Below are positions 34,989 through 43,749 of a stretch of DNA of 64,000 nt, one piece after another. Every line of letters starts with the position of its first letter. Within the stretch, counting starts at the first letter, position 1. Below the pieces are notes generated by a model. The model saw only the letters and a list, made by a program, of their open reading frames with translations, ran no database searches and had not been told where the DNA came from. Origin of the DNA: Candidatus Binatia bacterium (GTDB taxonomy: Bacteria > Desulfobacterota > Binatia > Bin18); NCBI GenBank assembly GCA_022820725.1, contig JAJEFA010000018.1, forward strand, positions 1 through 64,000, written 5' to 3'. The translations under genes and the position numbers were made by a program.

Positions 34989-36185
34989 ATGAAGTCTGTT
35001 GATCTGTCGTATGGCCGTTCATTTGCCAACGGGTTTCCGCACGAATTTTTTTGCCACCTGCGGCGTGAGGCGCCGGTCTGGTGGCACGCGCCGACCGAGC
35101 GTACGCCGGGTGGTGAGGGATTCTGGGTGGTAAGCCGCTATGCTGACGTGGTGAATGTTTTTAAGGATGCCGAGACCTTCTCTTCCGAGCTGGGCGGGAC
35201 GCAGATTTTTGACGGCAGGGGAGCCGGCTATCAGTTGAATCAGACGGACGATCCCAAGCACCGCCGACTGCGTGACTTGGTTAATACCGGCTTCCTGCCG
35301 CGCATGATCGGCCGGCTGGAAGATCAGCTCAGAGAACGGACCCGTTATATTCTTGACGGCATCCCGCCCGAAGAGCCGTTTGATTTCGTCCCGACCGTGG
35401 CGCGAGAACTGCCCCTTCAGGCTATTTGTATTATTCTCGGGATTCCGCAGGAGGATCGGGAAGAACTGGGACATATTGTTGACCTGGCTATTAGCGCCGG
35501 GACGGGTGAAGCCCTGGCCTTGGAGCATATCAAACGTCTGGGCGTGTACGCGGATAGAATCGTGGAGCAGAAACGTCGTGAACCCGCGGACGACATCCTG
35601 TCCGTAATTGTTCATGCCCAGTTAGAGGACGGCTCCCCGCAGCTCGACAATCGTGAGCTGCGCGCCTTTTTTGCCCTGCTCTTTCCGGCCGGGGCCGAGA
35701 CCACGCGCAGCTCCATTGCCGGCGGCCTGGTGGCGCTGATAGAAAACCCGCACGAACTGCAACGACTGCGCACCGACCCTGGGCTGATGAAGAGCGCGGT
35801 CGAAGAGATCGTGCGCTGGACCTCGCCGTCCGTGTACAAACGCCGGACGACGACACGCGATGTCGAGCTGCGCGGACAGCGCATCCGCCAGGGACAAAAA
35901 GTCACCATCTGGGAGATGTCGGCCAACCGGGACGAGGAGGAGTTCTCAGACCCGTTCCGGTTCGATATCGGCCGCAGCCCCAATTTTCATATTGGCTTTG
36001 GTCTTGGCACCCACTTCTGTTTAGGGGCCAATCTTGCGCGGCTTGAAATCCGGGTGGTGTTCGAGGAACTCCTGGCCCGCTACGCGGACTTCGAGATCGT
36101 TGGTGATCTCGAATGGACGAATAACAATCGTCTGGTCGGTCTGACCCGCCTGCCACTCAGAGTGATCCCCAAGGCAGCTTCCTGA
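34989..36185 (+). CDS. Cytochrome P450
   Basis: The 398-residue class I bacterial P450 has the I-helix oxygen motif AGAETTR, the ExxR pair in VEEIVRW, and the heme loop FGLGTHFCLG with the Cys ligand near residue 344. HRRLRDLVNTGFLPRM is the C-helix region. It inserts oxygen in C-H bonds and needs ferredoxin partners that are not encoded here. Placement 25 bp after the dioxygenase beta gene shows that two different oxygenases act in the same pathway. Confidence 0.93.
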   Translation: MKSVDLSYGRSFANGFPHEFFCHLRREAPVWWHAPTERTPGGEGFWVVSRYADVVNVFKDAETFSSELGGTQIFDGRGAGYQLNQTDDPKHRRLRDLVNTGFLPRMIGRLEDQLRERTRYILDGIPPEEPFDFVPTVARELPLQAICIILGIPQEDREELGHIVDLAISAGTGEALALEHIKRLGVYADRIVEQKRREPADDILSVIVHAQLEDGSPQLDNRELRAFFALLFPAGAETTRSSIAGGLVALIENPHELQRLRTDPGLMKSAVEEIVRWTSPSVYKRRTTTRDVELRGQRIRQGQKVTIWEMSANRDEEEFSDPFRFDIGRSPNFHIGFGLGTHFCLGANLARLEIRVVFEELLARYADFEIVGDLEWTNNNRLVGLTRLPLRVIPKAAS

Positions 36186-36227
36186 GGCCCTATCCAACTC
36201 GGACCGGTAATGTGTGAGGAGGGAAGA

Positions 36228-37370
36228 ATGAAGAAAGTTTTGACGAGGATGCAGCACATTATCCTGATAGCGATTTTGAGTCTGGGTGTCTTCGGAACAA
36301 CGGTGTTCGCAGACGAAGAAGTCAAGAACTTGATGGAGCGCTTAATGGCGGCTCCGACGATTGAGGCTGCTGAGGGCTTCGGTGTCGAGATGCTGATTCC
36401 CCCGGGCGAATTCTATGACCCGCTCTGGCTCCACGCGCAAGGCGACGCCATATGGCTCAATGACGATGGTGGCGAGGAAGGTGAAAAAGGGAGTAAGATT
36501 GTTTCGATCAATCCGGACGGTCACATATCCGACCTGGTCGGTTTGGGTCGCCTCCTACCGGTCACCGGTTATGACGTCGCGCCAGCCGGCTTTGGTGAGT
36601 TCGCCGGGCATATTTACTCCATTGCGCAGGCAAGAGTAGCGGCACCGGGCGCAACCGCCAACCATGTGATTCAGCGGGTTGATCCAAACTCACAAGACGA
36701 AGCCAGCGTGGTGTGTACACTCACGGAAACGGGCAACACCAATGCCGGAGTGAGCGGTTTTGGTGTAGATGCCCGATTCGGTCCGGACGGTAGCGCGTTC
36801 GCCGACCGTTTTTTTGCTATTACCGCATTCAATAATTCCATCTATCAGGTATCGGCCGATAACACCTGTTCTCCATTCGTGACCTTCGATGGGACGATCA
36901 GCGGTGCGCCGATGGGTTTAGCCTTTTCCGCAGATGGACAGTCCATGCTCGTCACTCTCAAGACGGGTGGTATTCTGGAGCCGCCCTCTGAAGGGAGTGG
37001 CATGGTCGTGCGAGTATCGTCGGATGGCGCGGCTGCTGAGAAGCCCGTTGTGGAGGGGCTCTTTCAGCCTATGGGGATTATGCGTGCGCCGGGAGGTTTC
37101 GGTACGTATGGCGGCCAGCTCTTTATCACCGATGTGGCCAACATCCAAGCGCCTGTACCGATGACGCAAGCGCTCAAAACGGACGGCAGGGTACTCCGCG
37201 CTGGCGAGGACGGCAAGTTGCACCTCGTCGCCAGCGGCTTTATGAATCCGGTTGGCATGTTGGTGGTCGATGGCGCGCTGTGGGTGACGGATATCAACGG
37301 CGACTTTATCGCGGGAAAGCGTGAGCTGCCCGACGGATTTATTGTCAAACTGACGCCAACAGACAAGTAA
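36228..37370 (+). CDS. Exported beta-propeller protein (SMP-30/gluconolactonase-like)
   Basis: The 380-residue product begins with a signal peptide (MKKVLTRMQHIIL to VFA) and then shows propeller-type repeats (GAPMGLAFSADGQSMLVTL, QPMGIMRAPGGFGTYGGQLFITDV, MNPVGMLVVDGALWVTDING). It resembles SMP-30/strictosidine-synthase-like proteins, some of which are lactonases. A lactonase would suit the BVMO upstream, but this protein is exported, so binding or processing the substrate outside the cytoplasm is equally possible. GGAGGG precedes the ATG; the TonB receptor gene follows by 14 bp. Confidence 0.75.
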   Translation: MKKVLTRMQHIILIAILSLGVFGTTVFADEEVKNLMERLMAAPTIEAAEGFGVEMLIPPGEFYDPLWLHAQGDAIWLNDDGGEEGEKGSKIVSINPDGHISDLVGLGRLLPVTGYDVAPAGFGEFAGHIYSIAQARVAAPGATANHVIQRVDPNSQDEASVVCTLTETGNTNAGVSGFGVDARFGPDGSAFADRFFAITAFNNSIYQVSADNTCSPFVTFDGTISGAPMGLAFSADGQSMLVTLKTGGILEPPSEGSGMVVRVSSDGAAAEKPVVEGLFQPMGIMRAPGGFGTYGGQLFITDVANIQAPVPMTQALKTDGRVLRAGEDGKLHLVASGFMNPVGMLVVDGALWVTDINGDFIAGKRELPDGFIVKLTPTDK

Positions 37371-37384
37371 ACAGTCTCCTCCGC

Positions 37385-39505
37385 ATGAACAATGGCGTTG
37401 GCTTGGGAGGACGGTGCCTCGTATGCGCTTGCAGCGTCCTCCTGATCCTATGTCTCTTCCAGCTTGGCGCTCCTCGGAGGATCGGAGCGCAAGACCATAC
37501 CGGTATTGTCACCCTGCCCGAGCTGACGATTACCGCGACGCGTGAAGAACAAGCCAACTTTGAGGTGCCGCGGGCCGTCGCCATTATACGGCAGAACGAG
37601 ATCGCCCGGCAGACTCCCGGCGTACTGCCGGATTTGCTTCGGGGCGCGGCCGGAGTATTCGTCCAGGAAACAACTCCTGGCCAAGGTACGCCGATCATTC
37701 GTGGCCTGACCGGCAGCTCTGTCTTGATGCTGGTGGACGGCATGCGGCTGAATACCGCGTTCTTCCGTCCTGCGCCAAACCAGTACTTTGCCTTAGTCGA
37801 TGCGTATAACGTTGACCGTCTTGAGGTCGTGCGGGGCGCAGGCTCGACACTGTATGGGAGCGATGCCATGGGCGGCATTGTTCACATCATCACCCCGGTT
37901 CCGGAGTATCATACTCAAGACTGGCAGTTTGACGGTCGAGCGCTGGGCCGTTTTGCCAGCGCGGATCTGGCGGGGATTACTCGTCTGTCCCTGACCGGAG
38001 GAAAACAGGGGCTAGGGTTTAGCGCCGGCCTGACCTACCAGAACCGGGAGGATCGACAGGATGGTGGTGATGACCACGTTCAGCGCCCGTCTGACTTTGA
38101 AGCCTATGCGGCAAACGGAACGCTCTTTACCGAATATGGCGCGCATGACGTCTTGCTGAATGTCCAATATCTGCGCCAACCCAAAACACCACGCTATGAT
38201 GAGTTGGTGGCCGGCTTCGGACAAACCCAGCCCAGCTCGGCCCGCTTTTTTTTTGAGCCCAACGATCGTGTGTTTCTCCACGGGCGCTACCGGGTGCGGC
38301 GGCCCTTGCCGTTGATTGACCGTCTGGAGGTCCACACAGCCTTTCAGGAAATGAACGACGACCGCCGCACGCAAGTTTTCGGGAGCCCTCTGGAGCAGCG
38401 AGAACGCAACCGGAGTCGCATGGTCGGTGTGACAGCGCAACTGACGTCACATTGGCGGGACCGGCTGTTTCTGACTTATGGGGCCGAGGTGTATTTGGAC
38501 TCCATTACCAGTCGGCGCAGAGGACGAAATCGGGAAACCGGCGAACGGCTAGTCCTCCAAAGTCGGTTTGCCAATGGAGCGACCCTCAATAGCTTTGCCG
38601 GGTATGTGCAGAGTACCATCCGGCTCCGTCCCAAACTGACCGCCGTGCTCGGCGGCCGGGTGAGTTATTTTGATATCGACCTCCCACAGGCGGATCGTGA
38701 AGTCGGAGTCAGTCTCGGCCTTGACGATCTGACCGGGCAGGCGGGCCTGACGTATCGTCTGACCCCAAGCGTGAACCTTGTGGCCAATATCGGCCGTGGC
38801 TTCCGAGTCCCGAACGTCTTTGATCTGTCTACCCTCGGCCCGCGACCGGGCAATCGTTTCAACATTCCGAATCCTCACCTCAAACCGGAAAAGGTGCTGA
38901 GCGTTGATACTGGACTCAAATGGTCGTTCTCCCGTCTTCGGGGCGAAGTCTTTGGGTTTTACTCGGATTTTGAGGACAAGATCGAAGCCGTACCCACGGG
39001 AGCGGTCACGTCCGAGAACAGATTCATTGTACAAAGCCGGAACCTCAACTCCGTCCGTCTTCTTGGCCTGGAGGCGAGCGGACACTTCTCCGCGTACGAT
39101 GGCTGGGAACTCTTCGCATCGTTGACCTACACCTGGGCGGAAGAGCGATTTCCCAATGGCGAGACGGCACCGGCCAGCCGCATCCCTCCGGTCAATGGGC
39201 GAGTGGGTACACTCTACGCCCTGACGCATAATCTTGAGCTTGAGGCATTCCTACGCTTTAGTGCTGACCAAGACCGGCTGAGTGCGCGTGATGAGCGTGA
39301 CTCACGGATCAACCCTAACGGGACACCGGGTTGGCTCACAACCAACCTGCGCCTCAACTGGAAGGTCAATGATTATATTTCTGCGCTGCTGGCGGTTGAA
39401 AATCTTTTTGACAAATCCTACCGTGAACACGGGTCCGGGATTAACGCGCCCGGCCTGAACGCGATTATCGCTCTGGAGGCGAGATTCTCAAGCGGTTTCC
39501 CTTAG
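37385..39505 (+). CDS. TonB-dependent outer-membrane receptor
   Basis: The 706-residue product has a signal peptide (to RIGAQ), a TonB-box-like LTITATREE, a plug domain (PGVLPDLLRGAAGVFVQET, IRGLTGSSVLMLVDGMRLN, YGSDAMGGIVHIIT) and a 22-strand barrel with ENLFDKSYREHGSGINAPG near the end. The family imports scarce or large molecules by TonB energy. As the last gene of the oxidative operon it probably brings in the operon's substrate, or an iron or cofactor complex needed for it. The barrel ends in FP rather than a final Phe. Confidence 0.92.
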   Translation: MNNGVGLGGRCLVCACSVLLILCLFQLGAPRRIGAQDHTGIVTLPELTITATREEQANFEVPRAVAIIRQNEIARQTPGVLPDLLRGAAGVFVQETTPGQGTPIIRGLTGSSVLMLVDGMRLNTAFFRPAPNQYFALVDAYNVDRLEVVRGAGSTLYGSDAMGGIVHIITPVPEYHTQDWQFDGRALGRFASADLAGITRLSLTGGKQGLGFSAGLTYQNREDRQDGGDDHVQRPSDFEAYAANGTLFTEYGAHDVLLNVQYLRQPKTPRYDELVAGFGQTQPSSARFFFEPNDRVFLHGRYRVRRPLPLIDRLEVHTAFQEMNDDRRTQVFGSPLEQRERNRSRMVGVTAQLTSHWRDRLFLTYGAEVYLDSITSRRRGRNRETGERLVLQSRFANGATLNSFAGYVQSTIRLRPKLTAVLGGRVSYFDIDLPQADREVGVSLGLDDLTGQAGLTYRLTPSVNLVANIGRGFRVPNVFDLSTLGPRPGNRFNIPNPHLKPEKVLSVDTGLKWSFSRLRGEVFGFYSDFEDKIEAVPTGAVTSENRFIVQSRNLNSVRLLGLEASGHFSAYDGWELFASLTYTWAEERFPNGETAPASRIPPVNGRVGTLYALTHNLELEAFLRFSADQDRLSARDERDSRINPNGTPGWLTTNLRLNWKVNDYISALLAVENLFDKSYREHGSGINAPGLNAIIALEARFSSGFP

Positions 39506-39576
39506 ATTTACTCCCGGCCGCGAATCCCTGGTCGTTCTTCCAGCCCGTTAGTGTAAGGATAGGTAGTGGTTAGTTG

Positions 39577-39620
39577 TTGACGTAGAAATTGCGAGTGAGT
39601 ATACCGCCACTAGGTGGTAT
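39577..39620 (+). promoter_or_regulatory. Promoter with operator before hyuA
   Basis: TTGACG (39577-39582), a 17-nt spacer and TATACC (39600-39605) form a good sigma-70 promoter. An inverted repeat ATACCGCC-ACTA-GGTGGTAT (39601-39620, one mismatch) begins in the -10 and covers the start site. A repressor bound there would block transcription. The regulator is not identifiable from the window. Confidence 0.6.
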
Positions 39621-39700
39621 ATATCTGATAGGGCGCTAAACGGTGAGGCCCTGGGATGGCCGAGATTCCTGCTCTCTCTACCCGTCGTGAGGGATAAGGC

Positions 39701-41719
39701 ATGACTAACGTCCGCGTTGCCGTTGATATTGGCGGTACTTTTACCGATGTCTGTGTTCTCGACGAAACCACGAATGCGCTGCACATTGCAAAAGTCCCTT
39801 CCTCCAGGGATCCCATTGACGCAGCGCTGGACGGGCTCGACAAGGCCGGCATTGCGCTCTCCGATGTGACACTGTTCGCGCACGGCACCACGGTTGCAAC
39901 CAACGCGCTGATCGAGCGCAACCTGCCCCACACCGCCATGGTCGTCACCGAAGGCTTTCGCGACGTTATCGAAATTGGCCGGTCCACGAAAGAAGACTTA
40001 TGGGACGCCTACCGTGATAACCCCCCGCCGTATATCCGCCGGCGGGACCGCCTGCCTATTGCGGAGCGCACCGATTCCTCGGGCAGGGTAGAGAAGCCGA
40101 TTGATGTCGCCGAGGCGCGCACGCTTGCGGCGAAACTGCGCAAACGCAAATACGAGGCCGTGGCCATCTGCTTTATGAACTCGTTCGCGAACATGGCGAA
40201 CGAGCAGGCACTGAAGGCTATTCTTGAAGAAGAACTGCCTGGGGTAGCCATCTCGACGTCGGCCGAGGTCCTGCCCGAGATTTTTGAGCACGACCGGTTT
40301 TCCACGGCAGTCGTCAACGCCGTGCTGCACCCGGTGATCGGGGCCTATACCCTGCGTCTGCAAGAGCGGCTGAAACAGGGCGGCTATACCAGTGATGTGC
40401 TGCTCCTCCATAGCGGCGGTGGGGTGATGACACCCCAGGGGGTTGGCTCGCAGGCTGCGCGCCTGGCAAGTTCCGGTATTGCAGCCGGCGCTATCGCAAA
40501 TCGCTATATCGGCAACCTGTGCGGATTTCCCAACTCGATAGGATTCGATATGGGTGGCACCAGTACGGACGTGTCGCTCGTGTGGGACTCGCAGATGTTG
40601 ACGACCCGTGACTGGCATATTGAGCACGGACATCCGATCTGTTTTCCGAGTATCGATATCAAGACCATTGGAGCCGGGGGTGGCTCGATTGCCTGGATCG
40701 ATGAGGCGGGCTCGCTCCGTAACGGCCCGCAGTCGGCCGGCTCCATCCCGGGTCCCGCCTGCTATGGGCGCGGCGGCGAGAATCCCACCAATACCGATGC
40801 CAACCTGGTCCTGGGGCGTTTGGGTGGAGACTTGGTCGGCGGGAACCTCGATCTCGACCTGGCTCGCGCGACCGCGGCGATTGAGCAAAAAATTGCGCGC
40901 CCCCTCGGCATGGATGTGAAGACCGCTGCCAGGGCAATTCTCAATGTTGCGAACGCCAATACGGCGGACGCCATTCGTCTGGTGTCTATCATGCGCGGCT
41001 ACGACCCCCGCGACTTCGCGCTTATTGCCTTCGGTGGGGCCGGACCGCTGCACGGGGTCGCGTTGGCTACAGAGCTTTCCATCCCGACGGTCATCGTCCC
41101 ACCCCACCCCGGGGTGACCTCTGCCATGGGCTGTCTGCTGGTTGACATCCAACACGATCTCCTGACGACCTATCTGGTCGATACGGCACAGGCCGACCCC
41201 CAGGCAATAGAAGCGGAGTTTCGACTGCTCGAAGCGGAGGCGCACGCGCGGCTGACCAAAGAGGGGGTTGCGGGCAAGGACATCATCCTCAAACGGACGG
41301 TCGACATGCGCTATAGCGGCCAGTGGCGGTCGCTTGCCGTAGCTGTCGGGACGCCCTTTACCAGTGTGCAGGAGGCCGTTGACGCTTTCGGCGCGGCGCA
41401 CGAGCGGGAATATAACTACCGGCGTGCCGGCGCCGGTATCGAGATCTTTCGCCTGAACCTGACGGCGGTCGGGTTGACGCCCAAGGCTGAACTGGCCAGA
41501 CACGTCGCTGTCACGACCAGACCCGAGCCGCGCGCCTGGCGTAGGGTTGGGTTTGATGACAATTCGCTGGAGACTCCGATTTACTGGCGGGACGACTTGT
41601 CGAGTGGAACGGAACTGCCCGGGCCGGCCGTGATCCAGCAGCTCGACTCGACCACCCTCGTGCCGCCAGGGGCTACGGTTACGGTTGACCCGTGGTTGAA
41701 TCTCGCCATTACGGTCTGA
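39701..41719 (+). CDS. Hydantoinase/oxoprolinase A-type subunit (HyuA)
   Basis: The 672-residue product is an ATP-dependent HyuA-family subunit (N-methylhydantoinase A, 5-oxoprolinase, acetone carboxylase beta). Signatures are VAVDIGGTFTDVCVLDE (ATP site), FAHGTTVATNALIERN, LLLHSGGGVM, SIGFDMGGTSTDVSLV, GAGGGSIAWID and FGGAGPLHG. With HyuB it cleaves or carboxylates an amide-like or ketone substrate using ATP. Sequence cannot separate these activities; acetone carboxylase would also need a small gamma subunit, and none is seen. hyuB follows 16 bp downstream. Confidence 0.9.
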   Translation: MTNVRVAVDIGGTFTDVCVLDETTNALHIAKVPSSRDPIDAALDGLDKAGIALSDVTLFAHGTTVATNALIERNLPHTAMVVTEGFRDVIEIGRSTKEDLWDAYRDNPPPYIRRRDRLPIAERTDSSGRVEKPIDVAEARTLAAKLRKRKYEAVAICFMNSFANMANEQALKAILEEELPGVAISTSAEVLPEIFEHDRFSTAVVNAVLHPVIGAYTLRLQERLKQGGYTSDVLLLHSGGGVMTPQGVGSQAARLASSGIAAGAIANRYIGNLCGFPNSIGFDMGGTSTDVSLVWDSQMLTTRDWHIEHGHPICFPSIDIKTIGAGGGSIAWIDEAGSLRNGPQSAGSIPGPACYGRGGENPTNTDANLVLGRLGGDLVGGNLDLDLARATAAIEQKIARPLGMDVKTAARAILNVANANTADAIRLVSIMRGYDPRDFALIAFGGAGPLHGVALATELSIPTVIVPPHPGVTSAMGCLLVDIQHDLLTTYLVDTAQADPQAIEAEFRLLEAEAHARLTKEGVAGKDIILKRTVDMRYSGQWRSLAVAVGTPFTSVQEAVDAFGAAHEREYNYRRAGAGIEIFRLNLTAVGLTPKAELARHVAVTTRPEPRAWRRVGFDDNSLETPIYWRDDLSSGTELPGPAVIQQLDSTTLVPPGATVTVDPWLNLAITV

Positions 41720-41735
41720 GAATGAGGATGAAATC

Positions 41736-43715
41736 ATGACCAAATTACCCGCGCTCGGCACCACTCTCGACCCGGTGACCTTCGAGGTGTTGCGCAACGC
41801 TTTCGTGAACATCGTGGATCAGATGGCGGAGCAGGTGCGTCGGACCTGTTACTCCTTCGTGGTCTACAATCGCGATTTCTCTAACGCGCTGTGCGATGCC
41901 GAAGGGAATACCGTGGCCCAGGGAAACCAGGACCTGGCAGCCCACGTCGGGACTCTGCACTACACCTGTAAGGCGGTCATTGACGAGTTTGGCGACGATA
42001 TCCATCCGGGGGATGTCTTTCTGGTCAATGATCCGTATGCAGGCGGGACGCATTTCAACGATACCCGGGTGCTGTTACCGATTTTTGTTGACGGCCGGCT
42101 CATCGCCTGGAGCCAGGCGAACGGGCACTGGGCGGATATGGGCGGCAGCGTGCCGGGGTCGTTTGATGTCAGCGCACGCGAGATGTTCAAAGAGGGTATC
42201 CGCGTGCCACCGGTCAAGATCTGGCGGCGGGGCGAGTACTGTGGCGATGTGGCGCGCCTGGTAGCCAAGAACACCCGTGACCCCGATGCCATCATCGGCG
42301 ATATGGATGCCCAGACCCAGGCAACGCGTATTGCTGAGCGCGAAATTCTTCGCTTGTGCGATAAATATGGTGTTGAGACTATTATCACCGCATTTGCAGA
42401 AGTTCAGGATTACGTCGAACGCGCGATACGTCTCCGCCTGAGCGAGCTGCCTGACGGATCGTGGGAGACGGTCGATTTTGTCGATCAGGACCCGGCCGGA
42501 CAAGAAGGGATGATCCCCATCCGGGTCAAACTGACGATCAGGGGTGATGAGGCGGAATTCGACCTCAGCGGTTCTCACCCCACAATAGGCTCCATCTACA
42601 ACTGTGCCTTCGGAGGGACCTTTGCCGGTATTGTGTCCGGTATGAAAACATTTTTTCCAGACGTCCCGCTGAACGCCGGGTTGTATCGGACCGTCAAGGT
42701 CATTGTTCCCGACGATACCATCGTCAGTGCGCGCTGGCCGGTGGCGGTATCCGGCTTTGTCATGGGCTTCGAGAAAATCATGAACGCGATCTTTGAGCTG
42801 TTCTCCGCTCTCATGCCGGAGCGGGCTATGGCGTGTGCCTTTAACATCGAGTATTTGCAAACCGGCGGCTATGACGCCCGCGGAGATGACCGTTCCTATT
42901 TCATGCTGTATGACTGGCTGTCCGGTGGCTGGGGTGGCCGGAACGGCCGGGACGGGCTCGGTGTGACAGCCTCGTGTTTTGGCGTGGGCTTGATGATCCA
43001 GCCGGTTGAAGGCCAGGAACGGCTGTGCCCGGTTCGGACCGACCGTTTTGAGATCGTCACCGACAGCGCCGGCCCTGGAGAATGGCGGGGTGGCGTTGGG
43101 CTCGACAAAGGCGGCACCATCCTGGACGTGGAAAACTGCGTGTTCTCCTATTTTTGCGACCGTGAACGGTCGATCGTGTGGGGTATTGAGGGCGGCCTCC
43201 CGGCGCGTCCGCACGGGCTCTGGCTTGAACCACCGGGTGAGGAGGCGCGCTTCCTGGGCGCGGTGTTCTCGAATGTTCCTGTACATACCGGAGCGCGTTT
43301 CTGGCGGGGAACCTCGGGCGGCGGAGGCTATGGTGACCCGCTCAAACGTGACCCGCAAAGGGTGCTCGAAGATGTCGTGGATGACTATGTGTCGGTCGAG
43401 CGGGCACGCAAAGACTACGGCGTTGTGCTCAAGGTCATCGACGAGGACCTGGCCGAGTACGAAATCGACGCAACCGCAACCCGGGCAGAACGCCGACGGA
43501 TCGCCGCGCAGCGCAAGTGCTGGCTGGAGGAGGACCCCCAGCAGGTTGCCGAGCGCTTCCGCACGGGTCAACTCGACCTGTACGACGTGATTCGCCAGTA
43601 TGGAGTCATCTGTGATTGGGGGACGGGTGAGTTATTGCCCAACTCGACCCACGCCTTTCGTCAGATGATGAAAACGCGGAGTGTGCCGCACTGGGCTGAT
43701 GAGTCAGATGTATAA
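41736..43715 (+). CDS. Hydantoinase/oxoprolinase B-type subunit (HyuB)
   Basis: The 659-residue product matches HyuB: DPVTFEVLRNAFVNIVDQMAEQVRRTCYS at the start, then HVGTLHYTCKAVIDEFG, GDVFLVNDPYAGGTHFNDTRVLLPIF, GHWADMGGSVPGSF and GGGGYGDPLKRDP. It pairs with HyuA in the cytoplasm. The tail after the conserved core contains about 70 extra residues (from REYG-like IRQYGVICDWGTGELLPNS), a form seen in long HyuB proteins. An aminotransferase follows 34 bp downstream, hinting at a nitrogen-bearing substrate. Confidence 0.9.
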   Translation: MTKLPALGTTLDPVTFEVLRNAFVNIVDQMAEQVRRTCYSFVVYNRDFSNALCDAEGNTVAQGNQDLAAHVGTLHYTCKAVIDEFGDDIHPGDVFLVNDPYAGGTHFNDTRVLLPIFVDGRLIAWSQANGHWADMGGSVPGSFDVSAREMFKEGIRVPPVKIWRRGEYCGDVARLVAKNTRDPDAIIGDMDAQTQATRIAEREILRLCDKYGVETIITAFAEVQDYVERAIRLRLSELPDGSWETVDFVDQDPAGQEGMIPIRVKLTIRGDEAEFDLSGSHPTIGSIYNCAFGGTFAGIVSGMKTFFPDVPLNAGLYRTVKVIVPDDTIVSARWPVAVSGFVMGFEKIMNAIFELFSALMPERAMACAFNIEYLQTGGYDARGDDRSYFMLYDWLSGGWGGRNGRDGLGVTASCFGVGLMIQPVEGQERLCPVRTDRFEIVTDSAGPGEWRGGVGLDKGGTILDVENCVFSYFCDRERSIVWGIEGGLPARPHGLWLEPPGEEARFLGAVFSNVPVHTGARFWRGTSGGGGYGDPLKRDPQRVLEDVVDDYVSVERARKDYGVVLKVIDEDLAEYEIDATATRAERRRIAAQRKCWLEEDPQQVAERFRTGQLDLYDVIRQYGVICDWGTGELLPNSTHAFRQMMKTRSVPHWADESDV

Positions 43716-43749
43716 CTGATGCGTATATAGACCAACGGAGGAACGAACC

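Noticed and set aside
39998..41812. 604-codon minus-strand ORF opposite hyuA
   Set aside because: It is antisense to a well-conserved HyuA; its translation is rich in Arg, Gly and His with no family pattern.
42075..43571. 498-codon minus-strand ORF opposite hyuB
   Set aside because: Shadow of hyuB; no plausible start site or domain.
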